From contig JAGMUV010000027.1 in assembly GCA_020744425.1 (NCBI GenBank), positions 434,001-498,000 on the forward strand: a stretch of 64,000 nt of DNA, in the 5' to 3' direction. The stretch's first letter is position 1. Each line of letters starts with the position of its first letter. Shown here one piece after another: positions 63,988-64,000 of the stretch. The translations under genes were made by a program, and so were the position numbers. The stretch comes from Dactylonectria macrodidyma. Taxonomy: Eukaryota; Ascomycota; Sordariomycetes; Hypocreales; Nectriaceae. The notes beneath the pieces were generated by a model that worked only from the letters and a program-made list of their open reading frames with translations, was not told the DNA's origin and did no database searches.

Positions 63988-64000
63988 TAGGAGTCGAATT

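Larger units (their letters stand above)
59543..64000 (-). mobile_element. Ty1/copia LTR retrotransposon, cut by the window edge
   Basis: Candidate 3' LTR plus a single gag-pol frame; the 5' LTR and gag start are beyond 64000. Strikingly AT-rich, yet without stop codons. Confidence 0.85.

Noticed and set aside
1..64000. tRNA, rRNA or CRISPR arrays
   Set aside because: No cloverleaf-type B-box arms, rRNA-like blocks or regularly spaced identical repeats were seen; the tandem arrays lack spacers.

Overview
The window reads as an accessory, transposon-dense stretch of a filamentous ascomycete (Pezizomycotina) genome. The evidence is short GT-AG introns (about 46-140 bp), a NACHT-ankyrin STAND gene, DHA1-type MFS transporters, a Zn2Cys6-type regulator fragment, a CorA-like fungal gene, Tad1-type LINEs, a Hop-like MULE, a pogo/Fot-like element, several Helitrons and a RIP-like mutated helicase. 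No rRNA, tRNA or CRISPR was recognised.

Layout. 0-1.4 kb: CGAT-rich sequence and a fragment of a Cys-rich fungal ORF. 1.39-5.08 kb: a complete MULE with perfect 81-bp terminal inverted repeats (TIRs) and a 974-aa transposase. 5.4-10.8 kb: host-gene relics, namely a regulator fragment joined to a broken MFS gene, a three-intron dienelactone hydrolase gene with one frameshift, and a DHA1 MFS gene with one 2-nt frameshift. 10.85-16.5 kb: a LINE whose ORF2 is cut by a single in-frame TAG. 16.85-23.08 kb: a five-exon NACHT-ankyrin gene (about 1956 aa) whose last codons come from an abutting Helitron fragment.

23-41.7 kb is a Helitron graveyard around one near-complete element. Helitron A keeps only its Rep N-terminal part and a divergent accessory gene. 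E is a helicase C-terminal scrap. B spans about 30-39.9 kb and has an open three-exon RepHel of about 2153 aa (HUH Rep plus Pif1-type helicase), a divergent accessory gene and a MYND-finger gene. C is a DUF6570-type fragment. The accessory genes of A and B appear homologous to each other and share an intron at a comparable place; this is the best candidate here for an undescribed component.

41.67-43.90 kb: a decayed pogo-like element with 73-bp TIRs, inserted 14 bp before the start codon of a multi-exon CorA-like gene (43.9-46.9 kb). 46.9-50 kb: no recognised gene. 50.0-51.5 kb: a Ser/Pro-rich protein gene. 51.9-53.5 kb: an ORF1-only LINE whose 5' end carries 53 bp identical to the endonuclease region of the 11-16 kb LINE. 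53.6-54.5 kb: LTR and gag of a Ty3/gypsy element. 55.4-58.4 kb: a very TpA-rich, stop-riddled Helitron helicase (D). 59.5-64 kb: an AT-rich Ty1/copia element with an uninterrupted gag-pol, running off the window.

Gene function: apart from the STAND, CorA-like and 50-kb genes, most coding capacity belongs to transposons. The helicase, transposase, RT and integrase genes serve their own elements rather than a shared pathway. Exon boundaries were inferred by eye from splice signals, frame and family resemblance.
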